DNA from: Breoghania sp037026715
GTDB taxonomy: Bacteria; Pseudomonadota; Alphaproteobacteria; Rhizobiales; Stappiaceae
DNA length: 64,000 bases
Assembly (NCBI RefSeq): GCF_037026715.1
Contig: NZ_JBANCG010000009.1
Location: 1 to 64,000 of the forward strand
Direction: 5' to 3'
Positions 1-6,803 of this stretch are shown here, in pieces. The stretch's first letter is position 1. Each line of letters begins with the position of its first letter. The notes below the pieces were generated by a model. The model was not told the DNA's origin, did no database searches, and was given only the letters and a program-made list of their open reading frames with translations. A program made the position numbers and the translations under genes.

Positions 1-4
1 AATT

Positions 5-41
5 ATAAAAAAAGCCCCCAAGCAGAAATGCATGGGGGCTT
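5..41 (-). terminator. Rho-independent terminator for the leftward oxidoreductase gene
   Basis: Bases 12-20 and 33-41 form a 9-bp perfect stem (AAGCCCCCA/TGGGGGCTT) around a 12-nt loop. Read on the minus strand the stem is followed by seven T residues (A-run at 7-13), the classical intrinsic terminator pattern. It lies downstream of the leftward gene ending at 186. The T-tract shows the orientation. Confidence 0.85.
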
Positions 42-185
42 CTTGCGTTAAACCATCCAGAAAAAAACCAAAATGTCCGCGCTGGCGGCTGGCGGCTGGC
101 GGCTTCCTTGCGCAGAAAAAGCTGCCTGACTAATGTTAATGTGACCCCGGTCCTGGAACCGCAGCCCCCGGGCGCGCCGTGTGGC

Positions 186-770
186 TCAAATCGCCTTCCG
201 GCCCAGCACGGCTGTCATTTCCAGCCAGCGTTGCACCACCCCATGTTTTGGATGACTGGCTCTCGCGAGCAGAGTGAAACGGGCGGGGCTGAGGCCGATG
301 AGATCAAACACCTGTCGCTTCATTTGCACGAGAAGGGCGCTTCTGTAGATCAGTCGGAAGAACCATCCGGGCGTATCCGAGGTAACGATCATTCGCGCCG
401 TTCTTCCCGTGAGCATGGGTTTCGGCACGCCGAAAGCTGTTGTCTCGCGCGTGCTGAAGGCACGTCCAGGCAGGAGCGCACGGTCCAGTAGTCCTTTGAG
501 GCGCGCGGGCAGACCGCCCCACCACATGGGTGTCGCAATAACGACGTGATCGGCCCATTCCAGATTGTTGATGACGGCAGCCAGATCGGGCTCCAGCGGC
601 TTCAGCTCGCGGTAGTTGGGGTGCTGGTCAATGTCGAATGACAGCATCGACAAGTTCACAATACGAACCTCGTGACCGGCTGCTTTCGCGCCTTCGGCAT
701 AAGACGTTGCGAGATGATGCGAAAGAGTTCCCATGGCAGGGTGCCCGTCCAGCACAAAGATACGTTTCAT
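186..770 (-). CDS. NAD(P)H dehydrogenase (quinone)-type flavodoxin-fold oxidoreductase
   Basis: The 194-residue protein has the flavodoxin-like fold of the KefF/MdaB/NQO family: an N-terminal strand followed by DGHPAMGTLSHHLA (flavin-phosphate loop) and the central signature ATPMWWGGLPARLKGLLDR. These are typical of FMN- or FAD-binding quinone or nitro reductases that use NAD(P)H in the cytosol. Length matches the family. The ATG at 770 lies just downstream of three palindromic operator-like sites and the gene diverges from a TetR regulator, so repression by that TetR and induction by an electrophile or quinone-like ligand is the natural inference. The real substrate cannot be read from sequence. 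Confidence 0.85.
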   Translation of the reverse strand: MKRIFVLDGHPAMGTLSHHLATSYAEGAKAAGHEVRIVNLSMLSFDIDQHPNYRELKPLEPDLAAVINNLEWADHVVIATPMWWGGLPARLKGLLDRALLPGRAFSTRETTAFGVPKPMLTGRTARMIVTSDTPGWFFRLIYRSALLVQMKRQVFDLIGLSPARFTLLARASHPKHGVVQRWLEMTAVLGRKAI

Positions 771-788
771 GTTTCGGTTCCCATAATT

Positions 789-864
789 TGACCGTGGTCA
801 AGTAATTGACGGGCACCCATGCCCAATAAAGTGACCATGGTCAATCATAAAATGACCGCGGTCA
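789..864. promoter_or_regulatory. Three TGACC-NN-GGTCA operators in a divergent promoter
   Basis: Three 12-bp sites lie between the oxidoreductase and the TetR gene: 789-800 (central GT), 832-843 (central AT, perfect palindrome) and 853-864 (central CG, perfect palindrome). Start-to-start spacing is 43 and 21 bp, about four and two helical turns, so all sites are on one DNA face. A further half site TGACC begins at 871. These are the expected target of the adjacent TetR repressor (inference). Confidence 0.8.
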
Positions 865-940
865 AAATGTTGACCGGATCCGACCCATCGGATAGTGACC
901 GCCAGGGCGACGCGAAGCGCGGACGCAGAGGATTGAGACA

Positions 941-1531
941 ATGACCAGAGCTCCTCAGAAGCGGACGGTTGAGACACGACGCAGACTGATCGCAGCAGCG
1001 CGTCAGATCATCGCCCGCCGCGGTTACTCAGCAATTCGAGTGGAGGATGTCGTTGTTGAGGCGGGGGTGGCGAAAGGCACATTCTTTGCGCATTTCGCGG
1101 ATAAGGATGCCCTCATGGAATTGCTGCTGGGCGAGGAGATTGATGGTCTGATCGATACGATGATGCGCGCGCGCGCGCCGCGAAATGCAGCAGAAGTGAC
1201 TGTGCTCCTGATGCCGCTGTGCGACTTCATCATCAGCGAGCGCTATGTCTTCGATCTCATTTTGCGTCATTCCGGAGCCGCCGCCCGTGAAGAGATCGGC
1301 CCCATTGCCCGCACATTCCTCCGGCAAGTGGACGCTTTCGGGCAATGGTTCGCCTCGGGGACTTTTCGGCGAGACATATCTCCCGCGTTGTTGGCAGAAG
1401 GCGTACAGGCGTTTGCAACGCAGGCCATGGCCTTGCATTTCTGTGCCTTGCATGGGGCCCAACCGCTCCGATCGCGCCTTGAGACATATCTCAAGGCGTG
1501 GCTGGAACCTCCGCATAAATCAGCTCGATGA
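941..1531 (+). CDS. TetR/AcrR-family transcriptional regulator
   Basis: The 196-residue protein has an N-terminal TetR helix-turn-helix at about residues 10-60 (RRRLIAAARQIIARRGYSAIRVEDV, then GVAKGTFFAHFADKDAL, the recognition-helix signature) and a divergent all-helical ligand domain. The gene diverges from the flavodoxin-fold oxidoreductase with three palindromes in the gap, the usual layout of a local autorepressor. A run of alternating GC near 1166-1180 encodes RARAP and is not a repeat of note. Confidence 0.9.
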   Translation: MTRAPQKRTVETRRRLIAAARQIIARRGYSAIRVEDVVVEAGVAKGTFFAHFADKDALMELLLGEEIDGLIDTMMRARAPRNAAEVTVLLMPLCDFIISERYVFDLILRHSGAAAREEIGPIARTFLRQVDAFGQWFASGTFRRDISPALLAEGVQAFATQAMALHFCALHGAQPLRSRLETYLKAWLEPPHKSAR

Positions 1532-1655
1532 TGGTTCCGGGACAGCGACGCGCTCTTGCCTCCCCTCGAAGACGTCCCGAAGACGTATCACTCCCCGGTA
1601 TTGTAAGACATCCACGCCGCTTCCGGCATCACTTCACAAGCTGATCGGCCCTGCT

Positions 1656-1674
1656 GTCCGGCGGTGGGCCGGAC
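1656..1674. terminator. Possible hairpin between convergent tetR and response-regulator genes
   Basis: GTCCGGC (1656-1662) pairs with GCCGGAC (1668-1674) over a 5-nt loop, between the rightward TetR gene and the leftward response regulator. There is no clear T-tract on either strand, so termination activity is uncertain. Confidence 0.35.
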
Positions 1675-1699
1675 ACTGCTGTTACGCCGGACGCGGCCA

Positions 1700-2833
1700 T
1701 TACGCAGGAAGCGCGGGACTGCCGACCGCGGGGCATCTGTATCGGCGCCGGTATTCCGATGGCGAGAGCCCGACTTCCTTCTTGAAGGCCTTGCAGAAGT
1801 AATTGGCGTCCTGAAAGGAAAGATCCAGAGAGACATTCGTGATCGGCAGGTCGCTGTCCTGCAGGAGTTCCTTGGCCCGCTCGATCCGCTGTTTCTTAAG
1901 ATAGGAAATGAACGTCATGTTCATCTCTTTGCGGAAAAGCCGGCTCAGGTAACAGGGGCTTATATGCGCAAAGTCCGCGGCGTCATCCAATGTGACGCCC
2001 TTGTGGATGTTACGTTCGATAAAGTTCAGAACGTCCTGGATGCGCCCCGACGCATGGGCGCCGCCGGCCTCGTTCGCTTCAAACAAAACGTCTGTAATCT
2101 GGTAGAGCAGTTCCTGAATCCGGAAATGGCTGTGCAGGTCGAGACGCTGCGGCGCGAGCGCGTCGATCTGGCACGCCAGAGCAGAGGGCAGGTCGAGCCC
2201 CCGATCCGCGACGATCTGGACCATCGTTCGAACGTATTCCAAAATCGCGCGACGGGGAGCCACATCCTTGCGGGCGTAGATCGTCTCCAGATGCCGGCGA
2301 ACGAAACCCAGGCATTGGCGATAGGCCGACTGGTCGACGAGACGCGTAATCTCCACCGCGACATCGGATGTCACGGTCGCATCGCCTTGTGCGGATGGGC
2401 GTGCCAATACCGCGTCGGCAGGAGCCGGAGCCGCCGGAGTTAAGGAGACCGGAGCCGCCGAGTGACTGGCGCGCAGACATTCGGTGACGGCGCTCAGGAG
2501 ATCGTCTGTGCGAACGGGCTTCAACAGGAAGTTGTCGGCCTTCAGGTGGATCGCGCTCTGCATGATCTCGAAATAGTCGTAGGCCGTGAGGATGATGACC
2601 TTGGTCTTCAGGCCGCGGTCGCGCACCATCTGAATGATCTCGATGCCGTTGGGCCGTGGGATCTTGATGTCGACCAGCATCAGATCGATCGAAACGGTGT
2701 CGAGCAGGCGCACGGCTTCGTTGCCGTTACGCGCCTCGCCGACGATATTGGCGCCGTCGAGGTTGGCCTCGAGGATCTTTCGCAGGGCCCGGCGCTCCAG
2801 TTCCTCGTCCTCTATGATCACGATGTTGAACAT
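1700..2833 (-). CDS. AraC-type response regulator (receiver + AraC HTH, YesN-like)
   Basis: The protein starts with a receiver domain (IIEDEELERR acidic pocket, phosphoacceptor in LMLVDIKIP, LTAYDYFE and the K in FLLKPV), has a helical linker, and ends with an AraC double helix-turn-helix (about 90 residues, ISPCYLSRLFRKE and SFQDANYFCKAFKKEVGLSPSEYRR). It follows the PocR-domain kinase in the same operon and is its likely partner. By analogy with YesM/YesN, phosphorylation would activate binding to direct repeats. The ATG at 2833 (377 residues) places the receiver at the N-terminus. An in-frame ATG at 2872 adds 13 residues and lies inside a hairpin. Neither has a good Shine-Dalgarno at normal spacing, so the start is not settled. 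It probably controls the BMC operon. Confidence 0.9.
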   Translation of the reverse strand: MFNIVIIEDEELERRALRKILEANLDGANIVGEARNGNEAVRLLDTVSIDLMLVDIKIPRPNGIEIIQMVRDRGLKTKVIILTAYDYFEIMQSAIHLKADNFLLKPVRTDDLLSAVTECLRASHSAAPVSLTPAAPAPADAVLARPSAQGDATVTSDVAVEITRLVDQSAYRQCLGFVRRHLETIYARKDVAPRRAILEYVRTMVQIVADRGLDLPSALACQIDALAPQRLDLHSHFRIQELLYQITDVLFEANEAGGAHASGRIQDVLNFIERNIHKGVTLDDAADFAHISPCYLSRLFRKEMNMTFISYLKKQRIERAKELLQDSDLPITNVSLDLSFQDANYFCKAFKKEVGLSPSEYRRRYRCPAVGSPALPA

Positions 2834-2868
2834 GGAAGATATCCGCGTGTTCGCTCCAATTCCTCCCC

Positions 2869-2909
2869 GCATCCGGCTGCCGGGGCGGGAAAGTCGTCAT
2901 GCCGGATGC
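2869..2909. other. 9-bp perfect inverted repeat between kinase and regulator genes
   Basis: GCATCCGGC (2869-2877) and GCCGGATGC (2901-2909) are exact inverted copies with a 23-nt loop. The left arm, as read in mRNA, overlaps the alternative ATG (2872) of the response regulator. It could reduce translation or attenuate read-through, giving less regulator than kinase. There is no T-tract. Confidence 0.45.
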
Positions 2910-2921
2910 ACGCGACGGTGC

Positions 2922-4259
2922 TCAGCATGCCGCATCGTCGAAATCGACAGGCAACCGCAGGCGCACCAACGTTCCGCGGCCGTCGCGGAACGGACTGACG
3001 ATCTCCAGCCCGTGATCGTCGCCGAAATAATGCCTGAGGCGGCTGTCGACGTTGTAGAGCCCGATGCTCTTGCGTCCGTCACGATCGGCCACGCCGGCAA
3101 GGACGGCCTGCTTGCGATCGGACGCGATGCCTTCGCCGTTGTCGACGATGTCGACGATCACGTCGCGGCCGTCGCGATAGGCCATGATATCGACGATACC
3201 GCCGCTTTCCCGGGGCTCGATGGCGTAGTTGATGCAATTCTCCACAATCGGCTGCAGCACCATGAAGGGACAGGTCACGCGTCCGAGTTCGTCGGAAACA
3301 TCGATGCGGAACGTGAAGCGGTCGCCAAGCCGCAGGCGGAGCAGATAGAGATAGTTCTGGACATGCTCCAGCTCGACCGAGAGCGGGACGAACTGCGATC
3401 CGCTCTTCTTCAGGACATAGCGCATCATGTCCGCAAAGGCGTGGACCGTGGTCTCGGTCTCCTCGGCGCCTTCGATGAGCGCGAGACGTCCTATCGTATT
3501 CAGGACGTTGAAGAGGAAATGCGGGTTGACCTGATAGGAGAGCGCCTGCAGCTCGGCCTCGCGCAAGGACCGTTCCAGCTCCGCGCGCCGCTTGGATTCT
3601 TCCATCAGCCGCAGGTTCTTGGCGTAGAGCTCTTCGCTCACGCTGCTCGAATAGCTTTCCTCCACTATGTAGGAGGCGATGTAATAGAGCGAATAGGCGG
3701 CGGAGCGGAGACGTTCGTAGGTGATCTTGCCGGTCTGGTTATAGAGCGTCAGCAGTTCCGGGTCCTGCCGCCACGACTGTTCCGTTGGGAACAAGCCTGA
3801 AAAATCGACCAGTTTCGGGTCGTTGTCGCCGGGAGCGAGGTTCACCTGGCCGCAGATGACCGCGCCCAGATATTCGCCGCGCATGATGATCGGTGCGGCA
3901 AAGTCGACCAGGCCGCAATGGCACTTGTAGATGGAGGGGCTGCCGGTCGAAAGCGCTGTGCGGCCGCCCACGGCGTCGCAATGGTAGCACCGTTCTCGCC
4001 ACTGCGCGTGGTTGCGGATGGTGTGACAGAAACCGCTGAAACCACTGGGGTTGGTTACCGGCTCGCCCTGAGGATCGACGATCACCATCGCGACGCCGAC
4101 GGCGGCGCTGAAGTTGTCCTGCACTTTCTGCAGCATGTCGACGCTGGTCAGGTTGGCCAAGCGCTTGCGTCCCGCGGTCTGGGCCTCGGTGGTTGCGAGG
4201 CGCGGCTGCGACGTGGAGAGATCGCCGCGATTGGGTCTCTCCAGGAAATCAGACTTCAA
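2922..4259 (-). CDS. Cytosolic PocR-domain sensor histidine kinase
   Basis: From the TTG at 4259 the protein has 445 residues. Residues about 38-205 are a PocR sensory domain: GFCHT, then CYHCDAVGGR, YKCHCGLVDFAAPI and GQVNL, with the family's conserved cysteines. A short coiled region leads to the HPK8/LytS-type phosphoacceptor motif NPHFLFN (His about 247) and a GHKL ATPase (N-box VENCINYA, G-box DNGEGI). I see no transmembrane segment, so it should sense a cytosolic ligand. In Salmonella, PocR responds to 1,2-propanediol, which fits this diol-type BMC locus. The TTG overlaps the metK stop (ATTGA), with AAGG 7 nt upstream, suggesting translational coupling. A GTG at 4304 is the alternative start. 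Confidence 0.9.
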   Translation of the reverse strand: MKSDFLERPNRGDLSTSQPRLATTEAQTAGRKRLANLTSVDMLQKVQDNFSAAVGVAMVIVDPQGEPVTNPSGFSGFCHTIRNHAQWRERCYHCDAVGGRTALSTGSPSIYKCHCGLVDFAAPIIMRGEYLGAVICGQVNLAPGDNDPKLVDFSGLFPTEQSWRQDPELLTLYNQTGKITYERLRSAAYSLYYIASYIVEESYSSSVSEELYAKNLRLMEESKRRAELERSLREAELQALSYQVNPHFLFNVLNTIGRLALIEGAEETETTVHAFADMMRYVLKKSGSQFVPLSVELEHVQNYLYLLRLRLGDRFTFRIDVSDELGRVTCPFMVLQPIVENCINYAIEPRESGGIVDIMAYRDGRDVIVDIVDNGEGIASDRKQAVLAGVADRDGRKSIGLYNVDSRLRHYFGDDHGLEIVSPFRDGRGTLVRLRLPVDFDDAAC

Positions 4260-5404
4260 TGGTAGGCCTTGATCAGGGCATCCGCCCGATCCGTCCGCTC
4301 CCACAAGAATGCCTCTATCTCCCGTCCAAAGTGTCCGTAGGCCGCGGTTCTTTCAAAGATCGGCTGACGCATTTCCAGAGCTTCGATCATTCCCGCTACC
4401 GACAAGGGGAATACTGTGCGGATTGCGCGAACAAGCCCTTCAGGGTCCACGTCGTTCTTGTCGTCAATCCGTACTCCGACCATTTCAGGTTCGCTCTGAC
4501 CTATCGCAAACGCCAGCGAAATCTCGCAGTGCGACGAAAGGCCTGAGGCAACAACCGTCTTGGCGATAAGACGCGCCATGTAGGCTGCAGTGCGGTCGAG
4601 TTTCGTGGCGTCCTTTCCCGAAAATGCCCCACCGCCGTGCCGGCCGATGCCCCCGTAGGTGTCGACCATCAGCTTGCGCCCGGTCAGTCCCGTATCAGCT
4701 GCCGGGCCGCCGTGCACGAAGCGTCCGGTCGGATTGATAAGCACACGCGTGTCGCGTCTGAGCCATTTGCCCATCACCGGAGCGATCACCTCGCCGATCA
4801 ATCCGCGCAGCATATGCTCGCGATCAATGTCGGCGGCATGCTGTGCGGAAAGAACCAGGCTGGTCAGCTCAACCGGCCGTCCGTTGGCGTCGTTCCTGAA
4901 GGTCACCTGCGCCTTGCCGTCAGGTTTCAGCCATGGCAGTCGGCCCGACTTGCGCGCTTGTGCGAGGCCTTCAGTCAGCCGGTGCGCGTAGTGGATGGCG
5001 GCGGGCATGAGCGTTGCGGTCTCGTCGCAGGCGTATCCGTAGAAGATGCCCTGATCGCCGGCGCCCAATTCGTTGTCCCGCAGAACGCCTTGCGCGATGT
5101 CGGGTGACTGCCGGCGCAGATCCGTCAGGATGAAGCAGCCGTCGGCATCGAAGCCGAGATCCCGATCGGTGTAGCCGATGCGCCGCAGGACGTTGCGCGC
5201 GGTCGAGGTGACGTTCACCTGAGCCGTGGACGTGACTTCGCCGGCTATGTGGAGCGTATTGCCGGATGCCATGACCTCCACGGCGACGCGGGCGTCGGGA
5301 TCCTGGGCTAGGTGGGCATCGAGTACCGCGTCCGAGATCTGGTCGCAGACCTTGTCCGGGTGGCCCTCGGTTACGGACTCAGAGCTGGTATAGGTGGAAG
5401 CCAT
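4256..5404 (-). CDS. metK: S-adenosylmethionine synthetase inside the BMC operon
   Basis: MetK makes S-adenosylmethionine from methionine and ATP. The protein has the N-terminal SESVTEGHPDKVCDQ motif (catalytic His and ATP contacts), GAGDQGIFYGYA, the P-loop-like GGGAFSGKDATKLDR and the usual C-terminal dimer region. The length is 382 residues, normal for the family. The ATG at 5404 is chosen because AGGAG lies 8 nt upstream and the MetK fold begins there; the open frame extends 25 codons further upstream. It sits directly after the radical-SAM activase gene, whose cosubstrate it makes, so it is probably a dedicated copy that supplies SAM when the operon is on. Whether a housekeeping metK exists elsewhere cannot be seen. 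Confidence 0.96.
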   Translation of the reverse strand: MASTYTSSESVTEGHPDKVCDQISDAVLDAHLAQDPDARVAVEVMASGNTLHIAGEVTSTAQVNVTSTARNVLRRIGYTDRDLGFDADGCFILTDLRRQSPDIAQGVLRDNELGAGDQGIFYGYACDETATLMPAAIHYAHRLTEGLAQARKSGRLPWLKPDGKAQVTFRNDANGRPVELTSLVLSAQHAADIDREHMLRGLIGEVIAPVMGKWLRRDTRVLINPTGRFVHGGPAADTGLTGRKLMVDTYGGIGRHGGGAFSGKDATKLDRTAAYMARLIAKTVVASGLSSHCEISLAFAIGQSEPEMVGVRIDDKNDVDPEGLVRAIRTVFPLSVAGMIEALEMRQPIFERTAAYGHFGREIEAFLWERTDRADALIKAYH

Positions 5405-5460
5405 CGCATTTACTCCTGGCCCACGCGGGGGCCTCCTTCCGGCATTCCTGGGGGCGTCAT

Positions 5461-6378
5461 TCATCCGCCGATCTGGCACCTGAGGCCGAGGCTCTCGATC
5501 ACGTGGGTCAGGTGGGCGATGTTCTCGGGCTTCAGGTTGGGCAGGTCACCCATGGGATAGGGGCGGCCGAGAAGCGCGTACTTGTTCTCGCCGTAGGTGT
5601 GGTACGGCAGCAGGTGCACTGTATCGACGCCGGGCATCAGCTTGGCGAAACGCCCGATCGCGCCGATCGCTTCCTCGGTGTCGTTGACGCCGGAGACCAC
5701 CGGCACGCGCACGACGGCATGGGTGAGTGATGCGATGCACAGCGCGTTTTCCAGAATGATCCGGTTGTCGACGCCGGTATTCGCCTGATGCACATGGGGG
5801 TCGATAGCCTTGAGGTCGATCAGGGCATGATCCACGTGGGGCATCACGTCCCGCACGATGTCGCGGGTGGTGTAACCGGTCGTCTCCATGGCGGTGTTCC
5901 AGCCCATCTCGTGGCAGGCTTTCAGAAGCTCGCGGGCGAATTCGTGCTGGAACAGCGGCTCGCCGCCCGACAGCGTGATCCCGCCGCCCGAACGTCGGTA
6001 CTGGGTCGCGTCCTTGCGCAGCTCCAGCATGACCTGGCGGATAGTCATCTTCCTGCCCGTCCGGGTGAGCGCGTCGGTCGGGCAGACGGTGGTGCAGGTG
6101 CCGCACTTGATGCACGTGTCACGATCGACGAACCCGGGGTTCTCGCGCGCCAGCGCCTTCACCGGGCAAACCGGCACACATTGCCCGCAATGGATGCAGC
6201 TCGATGCGCGGTAGAAAAGCTCCGGCTCGGGGTTCTGGGATTCCGGGTTGGAGCACCAGCGGCAGCGCAGCGGACAGCCCTTCAGGAAGACGATGGTGCG
6301 CACCCCCGGGCCGTCGTGGATCGAGAAGCGCTGAATGTCGAAGACAGTGCCCTCCATTTCATAGTCGATGCCGTCCAT
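5461..6378 (-). CDS. Glycyl-radical enzyme activating protein (radical SAM)
   Basis: This 305-residue activase uses SAM and a 4Fe-4S cluster to abstract hydrogen from the C-terminal glycine of the diol dehydratase. The radical-SAM cysteines are in GCPLRCRWC (C35, C39, C42), after the FSIHDGPGVRT signature of the PFL-activase group. Two extra ferredoxin-type 4Fe-4S sites follow (C61, C64, C67, C71 and C89, C92, C95, C99), as in activases of the glycerol/propanediol dehydratase class. GGGITLSGGEPL is the SAM-binding motif. AAGG lies 7 nt before the ATG at 6378; an internal ATG at codon 8 is possible. Confidence 0.96.
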   Translation of the reverse strand: MDGIDYEMEGTVFDIQRFSIHDGPGVRTIVFLKGCPLRCRWCSNPESQNPEPELFYRASSCIHCGQCVPVCPVKALARENPGFVDRDTCIKCGTCTTVCPTDALTRTGRKMTIRQVMLELRKDATQYRRSGGGITLSGGEPLFQHEFARELLKACHEMGWNTAMETTGYTTRDIVRDVMPHVDHALIDLKAIDPHVHQANTGVDNRIILENALCIASLTHAVVRVPVVSGVNDTEEAIGAIGRFAKLMPGVDTVHLLPYHTYGENKYALLGRPYPMGDLPNLKPENIAHLTHVIESLGLRCQIGG

Positions 6379-6449
6379 GGTTTTTCACCTTGTTTCGCCC
6401 GTCCGGCTCTTGCCCGCGTCTGGGGAGGCCGGAAGGCACGGGGTAATGT

Positions 6450-6752
6450 TCAGAAGGAGGACTGCTGTGCCTCGATGGCGTCCATCGCGGTGCGGACGGC
6501 CGACACCTCGCCCATGACCGCGAGCGAGGTGACGTGCTGCGGGCAGGTTCCGTAGATCTCCACGGTGAAGACGTCGGCCGCCTTCATCGCGACGTCGGAG
6601 AAGAAGAAGAGGTCGGTGATGTTGGACTGCACGAGCCCGACCGCGCCGATCCTGTGATCGCGGACATGGGCGCGTCCGTGCGGCGGCATGCGCCGCTGGA
6701 GCATCTGGAGCACCTCTTCATGCGGTGCATTGATAACGCGAATGCTCATCAT
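6450..6752 (-). CDS. Permuted BMC-H shell protein (PduU/EutS-like)
   Basis: The 100-residue protein is a single BMC domain in circularly permuted order. A leading strand and helix (IRVINAPHEEVLQML) precede a body containing IGAVGLVQSNITDLFF, and the chain ends in the shell-type strand and helix TSLAVMGEVSAVRTAMDAIE. PduU/EutS relatives form hexamers with a small barrel over the pore. It would be a facet protein of the compartment. Two ATGs lie at the start (6752 and 6749), with GGAG about 11 nt upstream of the first. Confidence 0.85.
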   Translation of the reverse strand: MMSIRVINAPHEEVLQMLQRRMPPHGRAHVRDHRIGAVGLVQSNITDLFFFSDVAMKAADVFTVEIYGTCPQHVTSLAVMGEVSAVRTAMDAIEAQQSSF

Positions 6753-6803
6753 GGTTTGCCGACTCCCCGGAGCTCTTCTTCTTCGTGCGAGGCGCGACGC
6801 GCC

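Noticed and set aside
1166..1180. Alternating GC run as possible Z-DNA or slippage tract
   Set aside because: Short and in frame within the TetR gene, encoding ordinary Arg/Ala codons.
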